In this document: positions 37,601-50,853 of the stretch, piece after piece | Layout of the letters: the number at the start of each line of letters is the position of its first letter | Position numbering within the stretch: the first letter of the stretch is position 1 | Assembly (NCBI GenBank): GCA_000499405.2 | Contig: HG738138.1 | Span: forward strand, 9,112,888 to 9,176,887 | Source of the DNA: Onchocerca volvulus | Taxonomy: Eukaryota > Nematoda > Chromadorea > Rhabditida > Onchocercidae | Reading direction: 5' to 3' | Length of the DNA: 64,000 nt | The notes under the pieces: generated by a model | What the model was told of the DNA's origin: nothing | The model's database searches: none | The model's input: the letters and a program-made list of their open reading frames with translations, nothing else | Translations under genes and position numbers: made by a program

Positions 37601-39666
37601 GCAAAAAAAAAAAATAAAATAAAATAAAAGATTTATAACAGATCTGACTATAAGCAAAGCAAGCAAGCATGAATTTCACTCTTAGAGATGATGTAAAAAA
37701 CAGCAAAAACTATACAAATATCCAACCTGCATTTGTAACATTGATACTTTCTTAGGAGCTGCTTTGATAATATTTATGATATGGTCGTAAAATGCAATCG
37801 CAGATCGCACTTGCGGTAAAGTAGCAATCCATAAAATATTGTCTGATACTACTTGTATACGACCACCGAGAACGCTACCATCTAAAACGACTCTTCCAAC
37901 TTTTTTCATTTAATCCAACAATGTATCTCAGTCGCAATACAATCAAGGACTAAGACACAGATAATAAAATCACTATATTTGTTTCTCTTTTTTTTTTTTT
38001 TTTAAAGATATCCAGTGATGAAAACTTTGATAAACTCGTACCAACAATGGATTTTTTCACACAGATTCTACTCTTTCCACTGCTAGTGATCAATCTTAAT
38101 GGAGCATTTATAACATTTCCAGATAATTTAGTTTGCGCGGATGCTTCGATGCGCAATAATTGCCATGTAACCTGAAAAATGATTGTTTATAAAACTAATA
38201 GAACATGAAATATTGTAAAAAAAAGTAGCTGAAAAGAATGAAATGTAAAATATTTTAACTAAAGATAAATTAAGGAGAACTTCTGGTTCTTATAAATCAT
38301 GACGTGGAAAATCACCAAATAATATTACGAAATATCTCGAAAAACAGACCATTTTAAATATCAGCAATCTATTGCTAGCTGTATCTGCAATTCGAGTATA
38401 TCGCAAATCACTAACTGGTTGCCAATTCGGGCTTTTGCTTTCAACCGCCAACCTCGACAGCTGAAAAGAAGACTTCACGACAAAAAATTTTCCAATACTT
38501 GTAAAAAAATTTTGTGATAAAATCATAGTTGATTATCAATGAATACAACATTCAGCAACTAACCGTAAGAGAACCTCGAAAAACACCAGAATCAAAATTA
38601 ATCTCCACTGAACTGACATAAAGTGACATCCCTTCTGCAACCCGATTAGCGAATCCATACGTTGAATCTCCAAAGGCACTAAAATAACATTTTGAAATTC
38701 TGACAACTATCACGAATGATGTAAATGCTGGTGGTGTAGAAATTACCTCAAAGGATTTGATTCACAGCCAATAACTTCTTCTGAACTAAGTTCAACTTCT
38801 ACCCGTACTTCATCAATAAACTGAAAACAGAAATTAAGGTAAAACGGAAGATGAAATGTAAAATAATGTTTTCCCGAATGGAAAGATTTTGGTTTGAATT
38901 TGGTTGTTTTATTTCGAATATGACCAGAATGATCGAATTTAATACTTGATATTTAAAAGAGGCAAACCTGATGAAAACTGTAATATCAGAAAATTTAAAA
39001 GAATGATCAGAATCCTTTTTTTCAATTCTGCTAATTTTGGATTTCAAATGCGAAACCAAAAAATTACTAGTTGAACTGGTTGTGATTTTAACTTCGTCCA
39101 CGGAACCTTGACAGCTATTCTGTTGCAAATTGCCCGTTTAACTCGTAGCCACGTCGGTAATTCAAGTACCTGCAAAAAAATAAATGTATACACTGCTTTG
39201 CTTATGCTCAATTTATCATACTGTAAAATCGAGTGCCATAAAAAGCCTTAAATTCACATAAATTTTTATATAAAAACGATAATAGAACGAAGATGAGAAG
39301 CTAAAAGTGGATGCTTATAGATGGAAGCAATGTAATAAATGTTCCTACTAGGTATTATCTCATTGTCATATGATTTTCAACTTAAAAAATTAAGAGAATG
39401 GGATATGTTTGATAATCAACCAATTCAAACCATAGAATTATTCGATAAACAAACATTAGAAACTGGAAGCTAGTTGTTTTAGCATTTTCAAGCTATCCCA
39501 GGGCAATTACCTTAGAAAAAATAAATGAAGCAATACAAGGGCATTCTCAAAAAGAAAAAAACTAACTTCACTTAAAACAGTTTCGTTTAACTCGATATTT
39601 TTTAGTTCTCCTTTACCACTCAAAATCTGCACACTGATCTGATCAGCTGTAATGTTTCGAACAAAT
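34609..39666 (-). CDS. BLTP3/UHRF1BP1-like lipid-transfer protein, N-terminal exon block
   Basis: Sixteen minus-strand exons, in transcript order: 39666-39567, 39169-39068, 38820-38747, 38678-38564, 38460-38350, 38171-38042, 37881-37727, 37576-37423, 37152-36958, 36799-36563, 36427-36321, 36217-36143, 35837-35588, 35319-35195, 35017-34826 and 34702-34609 (about 739 residues). The chorein start is diagnostic: FVRNITADQISVQILSGKGE, VLELPTWLRVKRAIC, RIAVKVPWTKLKSQPV. Family hallmarks follow: STYGFANRVAEGMSLYVSSV, LRLSVDFYPTNN, ENFPVPSNITHLLLGPFFLV, AERIWITTSPLSIETDFGEG. The very first exon (Met and about 17 residues) was not found; it lies above 39666. The intron 36800-36957 uses the donor that keeps phase (TTG G|GTTTGA). 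A GTGAGG donor 41 bases downstream would break the frame. The intron 36428-36562 seems to use GC. The protein should form a lipid-conducting rod at organelle contacts. Confidence 0.85.
36428..36562 (-). other. GC-AG intron in the BLTP3-like gene
   Basis: On the minus strand the exon ends TTCCCAG and the intron starts GCAATA. The join at phase 1 gives ENFP-VPSNIT, the expected family motif. Reading on instead gives a stop within a few codons. Confidence 0.6.
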
Positions 39667-39734
39667 CTGAAATTCGGATGAAAGTGACACACCATTTCGT
39701 CAACATATTTTTCTGAAAGACTATATTCAAAAAA

Positions 39735-39795
39735 AGCTTACGAATTCAAAAAAGTTTACAAAAGAGCAAAAAAGTTTAAAAAAGCTTAAAAAATA
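39735..39795 (+). repeat. short A-rich tandem repeat
   Basis: Imperfect repeats of AAAAAAG(T/C)TTA units, in the intron or 5' region of the BLTP3-like gene. Confidence 0.5.
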
Positions 39796-40985
39796 TATTG
39801 AGAAATTACTTTGAAAGATGCTTGATAATCTGATTCTTGATAATACTTGTCATTTTTAATTATCAGATCTCTTTCGCATCTATTCCCCAGTATTCGCGAT
39901 TGTTCTGTGCAGAAAAGAAAAATGCTAAAATATAATACCTTATGCTTCCTATTTAAAGAGCAATTATTTTCATAAATTTCCGCGCCTAATAAACTATCCA
40001 AAATATTCCTGACCTTACTGATGCTAAGAATAACAATGTACGTTTGATTTTCATTTAAGAAAAGAAAAAAGTCTGATTTCTGACCACAACTCGAAAGTAA
40101 AGCAAATATTTGTGTAGTATTAGGATCAGGGAAATAACTTCGGTCGTTGATATAATAGCGAATTATAGTTTGAAAGCGTAATTTATCGATTTCGATTAGG
40201 CTTAATAGGCGCCATTTTCTCTATTTAAGGAATAAAACATAAGTAAAAATTCTACATCTAAAAGCAAAAAAACAACAAATGCTCTTATTAAATATCAAGA
40301 AGCTCTCAATATCTCTGCTAACACTCTCCAGCTAATAATTTCATACAAAAAATTCAAAAAGGAAAAACAACACCTTTGACAGACAGACATTCAAAATATT
40401 ACCGAATCAACATTTGATCTTAATAAACAACCCTGCAATCTGAACAACTTTTGATTATAGCGACCAATCAGAATTCTGAACGAATTAAATCACTTATTTC
40501 ACTGTATAAACCTGTGAGTATTAGTCTTGCAAATATCGCACAGAGAAATAAATGTCATCTGAAGCCTTAAGCAAAGATAGCCGCACTGAACATAGTGTCC
40601 ACCCTGAATCTGTAAAGTTCTGTCTTTATACTTTTAACGACAAGTAATGCTATCAAACAAGAATGCAGTATAACTCATACAAGCTATGACTTAAATCATG
40701 CACAGGAATATGCGCGAAAAATAAATACAACTCGGATTAAACGATAAAGATAATTTTCACCGAGATGTTATCTCGGATGGTACTAGGAATTTGCTTCGGT
40801 GTGTTTGAAGATCTTGAAGTTCATAAATCTACTATACTAGATCAAAATAAAAATATTAAATGAGCCTCCCCAAGGAAGAAGGAATATCATACCCTGCACC
40901 GATTGTTGGCTTCGTGTCCCTCAGCCCGCGGCAGAAAAAGATTCGAATGTGCTATCAACGCGCGTCGAGATGACGCAAGGTTTGG

Positions 40986-40992
40986 TATAAAG
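40986..40992 (+). promoter_or_regulatory. TATA box (TATAAAG)
   Basis: GGTATAAAGG follows a GC-richer segment. About 110 bases downstream is an ATG at 41102, soon followed by a good donor (GAG A|GTATGT at 41109). This fits a promoter for a plus-strand transcript that would run into the decayed coding sequence at 41976. Confidence 0.4.
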
Positions 40993-41902
40993 GAGTGTCG
41001 TAGTAAGACATTTTGTGCTGACTAGACGGAGATTATAATCCTTTTTGTCGCTGATCTTCTGTTGTCACTTATCACATATCACTGCTTGTCACAGTACTAT
41101 AATGGAGAGTATGTACAAAGGATAACAACATAAAATTTGCATATGCATTTCAAAGATGTACGAAAAAAATAAAGTAAAAATATCCAAATAATCATCCTTT
41201 AATTTTGAAGCATAATTTCTAAAAAAAAAAAAAAGAATTTTGAAAGTCCGCACTTTTAAATGACTTACTTTTTTATTCTACCCATAAGTGCTGTCGAGGA
41301 TAACAACGTGTATTATTTGCCTACACATTGTGCTTTTAAAATTAAATTGATTTATTTTGGAGAAATCAGTTCTTCACAGATTTGCTGAGTCTTAATTCCT
41401 AAAATTGACTGAAACGTCTCTTATCTTCTTCCTTCGATTTCTGTTCCTTACAGTTTTTTTAAGATAATCTTCGAAATTTCTTGAAATTCCTTTAAAGATT
41501 GGACTTTCTGATTAATACTCGAGAATCTTATTATACGATCAATATCAAATAGGGAATGAACAGTTTGGATGAATAAAGTTATGCATACTATTTTCTCTAT
41601 TCAAAAGTAGCAGCGGTAATCAGATTGGATTATTTCTAATAGCAATAGCAGTGTTAGCTGCTTGCTTCTCACAAATTGTTTCGAACGATTCATTTTTCGG
41701 TAGAAATGTTATGCTATTTTGTTACATAGTTTAAAATATCAATTCTAATCTGAGAAAAAAAGTGTTAGATTTACAAAGAAACAGAATGATGCACAATTTT
41801 TATTAGACTTGAAGGAGACAAACCATCCGAGATTCCAAAAAATTTCTTGAATATTTGAAGGTAATCCGTAAGTCACACAGTTCATTAATATGTATTAAAA
41901 TA

Positions 41903-41931
41903 TTAGGCCTAAGCTAAGCCTAAGCCTAAGC
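41903..41931 (-). repeat. interstitial nematode telomere repeat (TTAGGC/GCCTAA)
   Basis: The plus strand reads TTAGGC overlapping GCCTAA, then GCTAA, GCCTAA, GCCTAA, GC. This is about four units of the nematode telomere repeat with one 5-base unit, in head-to-head layout at the left end (TTAGGCCTAA). Confidence 0.7.
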
Positions 41932-41975
41932 AACTATCTTCAAATTTCATCCAATACTCATCAATATTTAGATTT

Positions 41976-42766
41976 ATGAACTTTATAGATGATATAACTT
42001 GGTCATTACATGTATGGCAAACGGCGATATACTGGCAGAATCCACACGAAGCACCTGCAGCTGGGTTCATACTTGTCGATAAGTTATCAAAACTGATTAC
42101 GGACAGTAATACCCGTTTGGAAGAGAACTTTACAAAAAATTGTTCGAAACAAGGGGAAAGATCGAAGAATAGAATCAAGCGAAAGGAAGAAAAAGACAAC
42201 AAAAACAGAAGAATGGACAGGATACGCTATCAAAAATACCCGAAAAATCAGTGGTTTCGACAAGTCCACATTATTCACAAACGATGTTAGAACAGATCCG
42301 AATAAAATATACCAGCATAACGGAGCTTATCGAATAATTATTTCATGAAGAGCAGGACGAAATGTTGGCTTTTTATAAAACATGATAAAGAGATCTTGAA
42401 CGTAGAGAAGGAATGGGGAGAACAAATGGAGCTGAAAAAAAAAGTAAAGGATTTACAACAACGACAGAGGAAACATCTGGATCAGTTACGGATTTTTTTC
42501 CTAAAAGTCTGAAATATTAAGATATTGTACAATGCGAACTGTTGCTGAACATTGAAAAAGTGAAACAAACATCAGAAGTAAGTATGATTGAAACCAAAGC
42601 GGTAATTTATTCGCGAGAGACAGACTATCATCATCAACGAAAGTGGTATATACATTATTCCAGACCAAAATTGCCAGAATTTGAAAAATTTTGCAGAACT
42701 AATGAAAGAAACGACCAGAAACGGTGCAAGGTGCAACGAAATCAGATACGCTCAGGTTACAGGTAA
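41976..42766 (+). pseudogene. decayed coding sequence of unknown family (possibly BAR-like coiled coil)
   Basis: The open frame 41976-42290 has protein-like composition (WQTAIYWQNPHEAPAAGF; DKLSKLITDSNTRLEENF) and a charged helical end. The next frame continues with helical sequence (EELLFHEEQDEMLAFYKT-like, with a TAA inside), then shifts by one base (KEWGEQMELKKKVKDLQQRQ). It resumes at 42542-42766 (SRPKLPEFEKFCRTNERN). In-frame TAA and TGA-TAA stops plus frame shifts within 800 bases, with no clear introns to remove them, suggest a broken copy. A phase-compatible short first exon (41102-41108) could join at 41989. The WxxxxxxGF start followed by charged helices is faintly like an F-BAR domain, but I cannot assign it. 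Confidence 0.35.
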
Positions 42767-45700
42767 TACTCAAATACAATTTGCACTTATACTTTTGCAT
42801 CTGCCTCACCTTCTTTTATTCTACAACTGAAATTTATCTCAACTCAAGTCTTCAAAATGTCATAGCTTTGATTTGTAAAGTAATTTACATAACTTTCTAC
42901 AACTAAGAGCGGAATCGAAGATTTTCACAGATTCAGAAGAGCAAACGATGAATAAGACCAAAACCACAACAAACATATTGGAAAGCAGGTGGTGCGAAAC
43001 AGAATTCTTGCACAGCGATAAACGAATCGTCCAATTATGGTAATGTGTTTCCCAAACAACGGAACATCCCAAAACATTAATTGCAAGAAGAATTAATTCA
43101 TGCGCTAATCACAGATTTCTATCATTTTTCAGTTTTTTGCTCACCGTTTCCAATAAATAAACAGTTTTTGGCACTATGAGTTTCGCGTTCTTTTTGAATT
43201 GAATAAAAAAATAAAGGTAACTAGTTAATGAATAGCAACTATTCAATAAAAATTCAAGAAAACTGAACAAGAAATTGAATAAGTTTGATATGAGATAAGG
43301 CTGTACTACTGAAACAATACATCATTTTATATGAATCATTCTCCAACATATTTTTCCTATTTAAATGCTAATCACAATTTAGAATTAAGCTTTGTGGATT
43401 ATTGGAAATATATTGTTCGATGTTTCATCTTATTAGCTTGATTTCTCTATATTATTAGTGAGACTGACTTTATTCCAATGCAAAATCTTCCATTAAAAAA
43501 AACCTTTTCAACGATATAAATCTTTGAAATAGTTTAGATTGATGACTGCTATATAAGGAACTCTTTTTTTTGTTTGTCTTGGAAATGTGAAGTGTTAATC
43601 ACCCTTTTCGGAAATAGGTACGCAGGACAGGATTGTCCCAATAATTTCAATGCTGCTACGTCGCATATTTCGGTGATATACAGTACAAAAAAATGCAGTT
43701 GCACATCTTTCTAAAAAAGATTTCTGATATTGACTTTCAAGTCATTGTTTTGAAATATAAAAAATCCACAATAGTTTTAATTCAGCTAAGCTGAAAAAAA
43801 ATTTGAATTCTATATGGCCGGCGATTCTTCATCGTGGATCACTAAGATCAAATTATCTTTTTCATTTGATTTGCTTATTGTTCCAAGCATTTATTCATTA
43901 TTTATATGCTTCCATTTTTTTCCATTTACTATTTAATAAGTTGCTGCCCGGGAAACTTTTGCTAGCTTCTATCGAAAAATCAATACAGCTAGGCTATCAT
44001 TGTAACGATAATATTTGTTCTACACATGTTGTTTCTATGGCTTCACAAATGCAACACAAGGTTTTCCAAGTGCAGTAATACATCCAAATATCTCTACATC
44101 CACATTGTTATCATATTGATTGTCGAACCCAACATCTTCAAGTTTTCGAAGAAATTATGTTTTTGTTCACTGAAGGAAAAATTTTTAACTGGAATTTTGG
44201 GAATAAGAAACTTATTAATTTATTCCATTTAGTTGAAACTTTAAGAAAACATGCATGATATTACAATTCGATCTTTTCAGATTGGATGCGTTGCTATCCC
44301 GATATGTCGCAGCTAACAGTGGTGCGACGGAATATACATAATTTTCCGAATGTCATCTGTGTTCCATTCTATATTTGGTTTCCGTTGTATTTAATATAAA
44401 TAATATACTCTTAAAGAGTGCTGAAATCAAGAAATTTTATTGATTAATATTTGCGCAATTTGCAAATAGCTGCCTCTACCAAAAAATTAATTCCCTTCAT
44501 TATAGATAATCATGTTAATCGATAAGAATATCTTTGGCACAACGAGTTTTCAAAAAAATATTCGTTTACCAGTAATTGTTTCTTGGAAGTAAATAATGTT
44601 ATAAATTTCCAATAATGTGTGTCCGTTGAAAATTATAAAAGTGTTTTCTAAACGTTTCTTATAGTGAGAAAATCATGAGAAAATCGTTATGACTTTATAT
44701 TTGTCAAGATATGATATGGATTCGGGAAAGTAATGAAACTGTATCCTTTCCTGACCGACTAAGACTTAATAATTCAAATATTCATGACCAAGTTATTGAG
44801 TAAACCAAATTGCATAACTTATCATTTGAACAAAAAGAAAATTCATTTTTCTGTTCCATTATTACCAACACTGAAAAAGTATTTGTAATTTTTTTGTCTT
44901 TACAATTTATTTAACTGATTTCGAGCCTCCGCGCTATTATTAAATGTAAATCTCTTAAGACTATTTTATTTATCGTAATACCTAAATGTTCCATTGTGTT
45001 TTCGAATGCAGTTCAGCAAACCGAAAAGCATAATAAATTTACGCACATTTTCCACAAATGTAGTATTTGTGTAAAATGTGCATTTTTCTAATTTTTTTTT
45101 TAGTATTCATGTTCTTTTGTTCTGATATTTCAATAATTGGTAAACTGGATTTCTCGATTCTATGTAAGGACTCTTTAAATTTTATTCGGATCAAAATTTT
45201 TTATTTCAATGATAGCAGAAATGAACTGACAATTAGAGCATGCGCACTGATTGAAAGTTTTCAACAAAATTATTCTGCACAAATTGTACTTGATGATATT
45301 AGAAAAAAATATTTCCACGTGACGATGCTTACAATTTAGCAACGATAAATAAATACCGTGGCTTCGATGGCGCTATCACCAAATTAGATAATGATTGATG
45401 AGAAATCTGCGTGACAGTAAGATCTATGCAGTTATTATGGTAATGGGTCGAAGTAGAGGCTAACATTACACTACTCTTTATCTAAACAAAAAATATGCTT
45501 TCTAAATGCATTAACAACACAAACAAAACAAAATTTTAGAAAATCCAACTGTCTAATTTCATTTTCCCATGATTATATTTCAGGAATATGAAGTATATTA
45601 ATATTCACAGGGAATAGATCGATCAAATTTTCCAGCAAGTTGATAAAAATGTCAAATATATCACTCATCATAATTGTTGTAAACATAATATGGTCGAGAT

Positions 45701-47274
45701 CATGCATCCGCAGTTCATGGAGTATTGTAAATCTTCAAAAAATCAAGATTCATTTTAAAATCATAGAATAAAGCATCAATCTAAAACTGAGAAAATTCTT
45801 GAGTAAAGTCTAAAAATATTCTAATTGTATTCAAAATTCAATTCTTGAATTTTGACTGCATGAGAATGAGGGATAAGAATGTAATTGCAACAAATATTTT
45901 GAAATAAGTCTTGAAAGTTACAGATTACTATGAAAGAATACATCAATGAATACCACGAACCACAATTAAACGAAGAATGAAGTATTTCATCTTCTAGATC
46001 TCTGACTTTTCCAACTGATCGGTATTAAGTCACATGAATCATCACATTCACTAAATCTTTCAACTAAATTAATTCTATTTATGTAGAATTGCATCGAGAT
46101 TTTTCGTCTCGAAAAAAAACAAATTTCATTTACTGATTTGATGTGTTTTATGTGACAATTTGCACTTTTGTGTTCAGAATGGTTTCTTTGAATGTATACA
46201 TTCGCGACTGATAATAATAATCTTGCAGTCTGATCAACATTATGGACAAGTCAAAGCCTTTGAAAAGATTGAATTAGCATCATAATTCTTATTTCGACAG
46301 TTTTTTTTTTTTTTGATTCAGACGAATTAAATGAGTGATATTTGAATATTCTGAGGATGAAAGGTATAGACTATCTTAAAAGGACAAAAAATAGTGCATT
46401 GATATTTACAAAAATGATGGAAGACTGTATTATAATTTCCTGGATCTTTCTTCATTTAATTGATTTAAAAACAATCAACCTATCATTTAGAATCTCAATG
46501 AAAGAAATATTTAGATTCAGTAAATTCGCACCAAAGAAACTGTATTAACAATTCGTTAGAAATCGAAACTGTAATGATGCTGTAGAATGAATCGAGAAAT
46601 CTGAAATGCTCAAAAAGACAGTGACTTTTTTTAAACAACATAGGACACCGTCTGAAAGGTGCTGTGAACACCAAATCATCATCTATTATTATCAAATTAT
46701 CTGACAGTTAAAAGTGCATCTAACGAGATAACGGAAGAAAATGACTGGGACCACTGCATACAACAGGGATTGATAATAAGGTCTACTATAAAAAATGATA
46801 CCTGATCTCTTTTGCAGTAAACTTCATTAACCCTTATTCTTCTACCCATTATATTCACTGAGTGCAACAATCTTTAATAGATTATAAGTGACGGATTTTG
46901 CAGCAAACAAATATTTTATGCACTAATGATATTCAAATTTAAAATCAGTTCGAAATTTGAGTAAAATAAAAATTAGTCAACCATCCGTTGACTGCAAAAT
47001 TTGTCGTAGAAAGTGAGTAACATCCCAACTGCAAATGCCAGTTGACAGTCTCTCGGTTACACTTATAATTTCATAGCTACAATAAGGTGTCATAAGCTCG
47101 TACCTTTCAATATCAAATCTAAGGGAAATGCTTTAGTATCTTGCGAACAACATGATGATTGAGAAGTGGAGAGTATTATGAATATGCGACAGTTCTGATA
47201 CTGCATTATTAAAAAGTTTTGGTGCTAAGAAGAATGCAATAACAATATTTTACAAATCCTTTTATTTTATCACA
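42767..47274. other. long intergenic region, no gene recognised
   Basis: AT-rich with short random open frames on both strands, for example 43803-44078, 45067-45339 and 46342-46548. None has a recognisable motif or a chain of phase-matched exons. A T run is near 46300. Confidence 0.5.
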
Positions 47275-50200
47275 TTAGTACCGCTGTTCCAAAACACGCA
47301 TGGTGAAAAAACCATAAACGGGCTTATGATCAGAAGCATTCTCTTCCCATAAGCAATCATATTTCACGGGTCTTATCCGACCTGACTCTTTCGCATAATA
47401 CAAAATTCGATCCTAAAATTGACCACTGAATTGAAAAAAATCATGAAATAATAAGTACCTATTGTTCAGTGCGCTAAAGTTAGATGAATTCATACTGTGT
47501 ATGACGGAATTCGATCGCTAACATAATCGTTGGTTCCAAGAATAAACTTGTGCGTAGGCGGAAAATTGATGTCAGCCTCACTGAAACCTTCAAAAACATT
47601 ACCTGAAAATGGATGAATTATTAACAACTTCTGCAAATCTTGAAATATCAAGTCCTAATGAAAAGCAATACTGTTTTATTTTGGAAAACACAAACAACTT
47701 GTATGCAGACCTTTACACTTTTCTAACGTCAGCTCATCGTCAATGAGTAACTGATCGAAGTAGGAATCATTAATATTTTCCTGCCTTTTATTCTGTGAAT
47801 CCAATGCATCAACTCGCTCCCTACTTCGAAGCCGAAAGTTCAAATCACCAAACCAGAAAACCTGTGAGGATTTCATTTCAGTAGAAAATTTCCAGACATG
47901 ACTCCCTCAAGTATCAATGTTGACTTCCTCCTTACCTTAAAGCTAACTAAATACAGACATCATTTTGCAAATTTGTCATTTATAACTTAGTAATAATATA
48001 AAATCGAAGTTTTCACTTCATCAGTTCGTTACAAAGATTTAGTCGGGAAACATACACAATCAGCTTGTTTCACTCCTGAACAAGACAGTGTACCGCCTTT
48101 TTTCAGTGCTGAAAATCGCAATGAATCACAGATTTTCGAATAATCACATATACGATTCAATACTGGTCCATCTGAAACAATTCTGAATCTATATTGTAAT
48201 AATAAAAAGATAAAAGAGGATTAAGACCGACCAAACCAATTGGTATGGATGTATAACTTTCATAAGTTCTGATTCAAAATCTTGTTGCTCTTCCTTACAT
48301 TGATGCTCATTATTTCTAGTAAAATGTTTACTTGTCTTTTCATTTACTGTTTAAATTGTTCATTTGGTGTTTTATTCATTAAGAAATGTAATAAGCAAAA
48401 CTAACGAGTCATGTGACAAGTTACAAAAATGACCGATGCTTGAAAAATTCGAAAGAAAACGGCAATCGCTCCTTTCGTTCGAACCGGCTTGACAATTGGA
48501 CTGAATGAGATGAACTGCCATTCCGGAGCTGCAAGTGATTCGTGACTTTGAAATACGTACTTGAAAGCATCCAGTTCATATCTGAGTAATACAGTGTTTA
48601 CACACAACCAAAATCTTTTGATATTTTGAATATTTCACTTTGAAGCGTATTTTAGATTCCATGAAATTCCCAGTTTCTAAAATCTAAGGTATCCGAAAAT
48701 AGTTCGCTAACAAACGTAGTAAAATCACAAACTTGAGGTATATGCAACCAGAGATTCTCGAATAAAAATAATCACCATTTGCGACCATTTTCGTATCCAA
48801 CAAAATATCAGATGTGTGTCTGTAACAGCTCTGGCCAGCGACTTTACTGTTTCCTGATGATAATATCTATAAATTTAAAATTCCGCTCTATTTTCGTTGA
48901 ATTTTATTTCAAAGAATTTAAAAATAGATAATATAAGGAGATGGAGAAAATAAAACTAACGCATTTATTGATGGAAGCTCTTGAAAACACAAACAAATCA
49001 GATCGGCTCTATCCGCGGATTGTTCACTTGTAATCAATTTCTCAATTTTTGATAAATGATTTTGTGACTAAAAAGCGTAATCATGACTTATCCTAAGTTT
49101 GAAGTTTGAATATGACCAGTTTGAATTAATAGTCTTTGCCAGGTTTCAGATTTATTTGAAGCAGAAGAAAATTCTTAGAACTCGGAATAATTCGAATTTG
49201 TTGAAGTTGCAAGAAATTCATCGACTCAATAGAAAAAATGAGAAATTTTAATAACTCTTGAGGCAACATTCCAAGTTAAACACATCACAGTAATTGTTCC
49301 ATCCGGTATCAAATACCTTAGCCGATCCACTTCTGGAATAGTGACTCCGCCGGGACCAAGTACCATTACTCTAAAAAACTTGTTGATTGAGACGAAGAAA
49401 TGATAACAATGAACTGGGACAAAAGAGACGAAGGATAAGTTGTCTTACGTTTTTGGCTAATAACCTTTGCAACTTGATCCCCTCCTTGACTTGCTCATTT
49501 TTAATATCCGAAGAGATTAATTTCATTCTTGCGAAAAAAGATTAAGACGAAGCGTGAAACGTATTTCCGTTCTTTATTGAATTACTATTATTAAATCAGA
49601 AATTTTGTAAAAAGTCTCATTCAATTCGATATTCTAAGCAAAATATCGAAATTGAATGCTTATTCCAGTTGTTCATTCCATTTGTGAAGAGTGTGAAAAT
49701 GAACCTAAGTTGAGCATTTTTGACGTCATATGTGAAATATTGATTTGTTTTGGTTTCATTTGCAAGCGCTATGTTCTCCTCCTGGTCAGCTTCCACATCC
49801 GATTGTGGACTTTCTGGTCTTGAAACTATAATCTTCATCTACAAAGTTAAGCAAAAATTCCATTTATACAGCTTTATAACCCATCGGAGTTTCACCGCAC
49901 AATCAGATAGATTTTCCCTCACAAATTCACCGGTTAAGGCAGCAGTAAAATTTATATCATCTGACAGATTATTTTTACAGGAAAGATTAGTAACAACTAG
50001 ACTACTATATTGCTTGTCGCATGAACGATCGCCAGTCCAAGAAAAAAAGTTTTCAAAATCTACGAAAATAAAATTTAGTATTGCGTTCCGTTATTCAAAA
50101 AGTCATAAAGATAGCGAACGCTCAGAAGTAATATGTTGATTAGTGAGATGGGAATGAATTCAAATTTGAATGCCTTTTTTCAGATATTGAGAATCTTAGA

Positions 50201-50853
50201 TATAACAATGATGATTGAAGTTGGAAAAACGATGTATTCCAAAAAAAAAAAAAAAAAAATTATAAAGCAATGCATGAGAATGACGGAGGTCGAGAAAAGA
50301 AAAACCAACTTTAAAGATGCAAGAAATGTTCAGACTATCGATTTTACCATGATTATCAGTATTTTTTGGCTATTGGCAAAGGTGGTAGTGTAGTAGCACA
50401 TTTATAATAACGGAAGTTTTGTGAACGATGTAATTCGAAAATGTATCCGTGCTTTAAACCAATCCACTTGCTGAATCGCTTTAAGTAAGATAATTTTCAG
50501 TGATTATTAACTAATTTAAAATGAAAATGCTTACCATCTTCATCCAGAAAATGATGTTTAATAGGCGATTTGATAGTAAAATTGTGTATATGTGACGTGA
50601 ACGAATCAATTCGTTTCAAGATAGAATCTTTAACAATCGTTTCCTCATCATTGCTCTGTAAAATCCTTTTTTTTTTTTGATAATCTTAAGTGTCTATGTA
50701 ATTTAGAATTATTAAATTTTGCTGTTTAAGCAATCGATTTCCAAGCAGGGAAAATACGGTAATTACAACTGTAGTAGTAGAAGACGAAGGTTGCTGAATA
50801 GTTGTTAAACTTGCAGTGACCCGAGTTGCCAATGATCGTACACGATTGGTCAT
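47275..50853 (-). CDS. inositol polyphosphate 5-phosphatase
   Basis: Thirteen exons in consistent phase give about 523 residues: 50853-50767, 50655-50535, 50059-49896, 49838-49705, 49527-49449, 49378-49256, 49067-48961, 48866-48776, 48559-48406, 48171-48056, 47861-47711, 47602-47496 and 47412-47275. The catalytic domain shows the family order: CLTWNVAS, ADLICLCFQE, TKGAIAVFF, FWFGDLNFRL (Mg/substrate motif), INFPPTHKF, PSYTDRILYY and SDHKPVYGFF. It removes the 5-phosphate of inositol phosphates or phosphoinositides. The subclass is not clear; the first 200 residues are not recognised and there is no CaaX end. The ATG at 50853 follows TTTCTAG directly. It is either a trans-splice site or an internal exon of a longer gene. 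The acceptor for 49378 (CAACAAG) is weak and chosen by phase. The poly(A) signal is at 47261-47266. Confidence 0.87.

Larger units (their letters stand above)
39667..41101. other. 5' region of the BLTP3-like gene and TATA-type promoter zone
   Basis: It should contain the missing first exon of the BLTP3-like gene, or that exon lies further up; I could not find a Met-chorein start here. The segment 40890-41060 is less AT-rich than its surroundings and carries CCGCGG, CGCGCG and a plus-strand TATA box. Confidence 0.45.
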
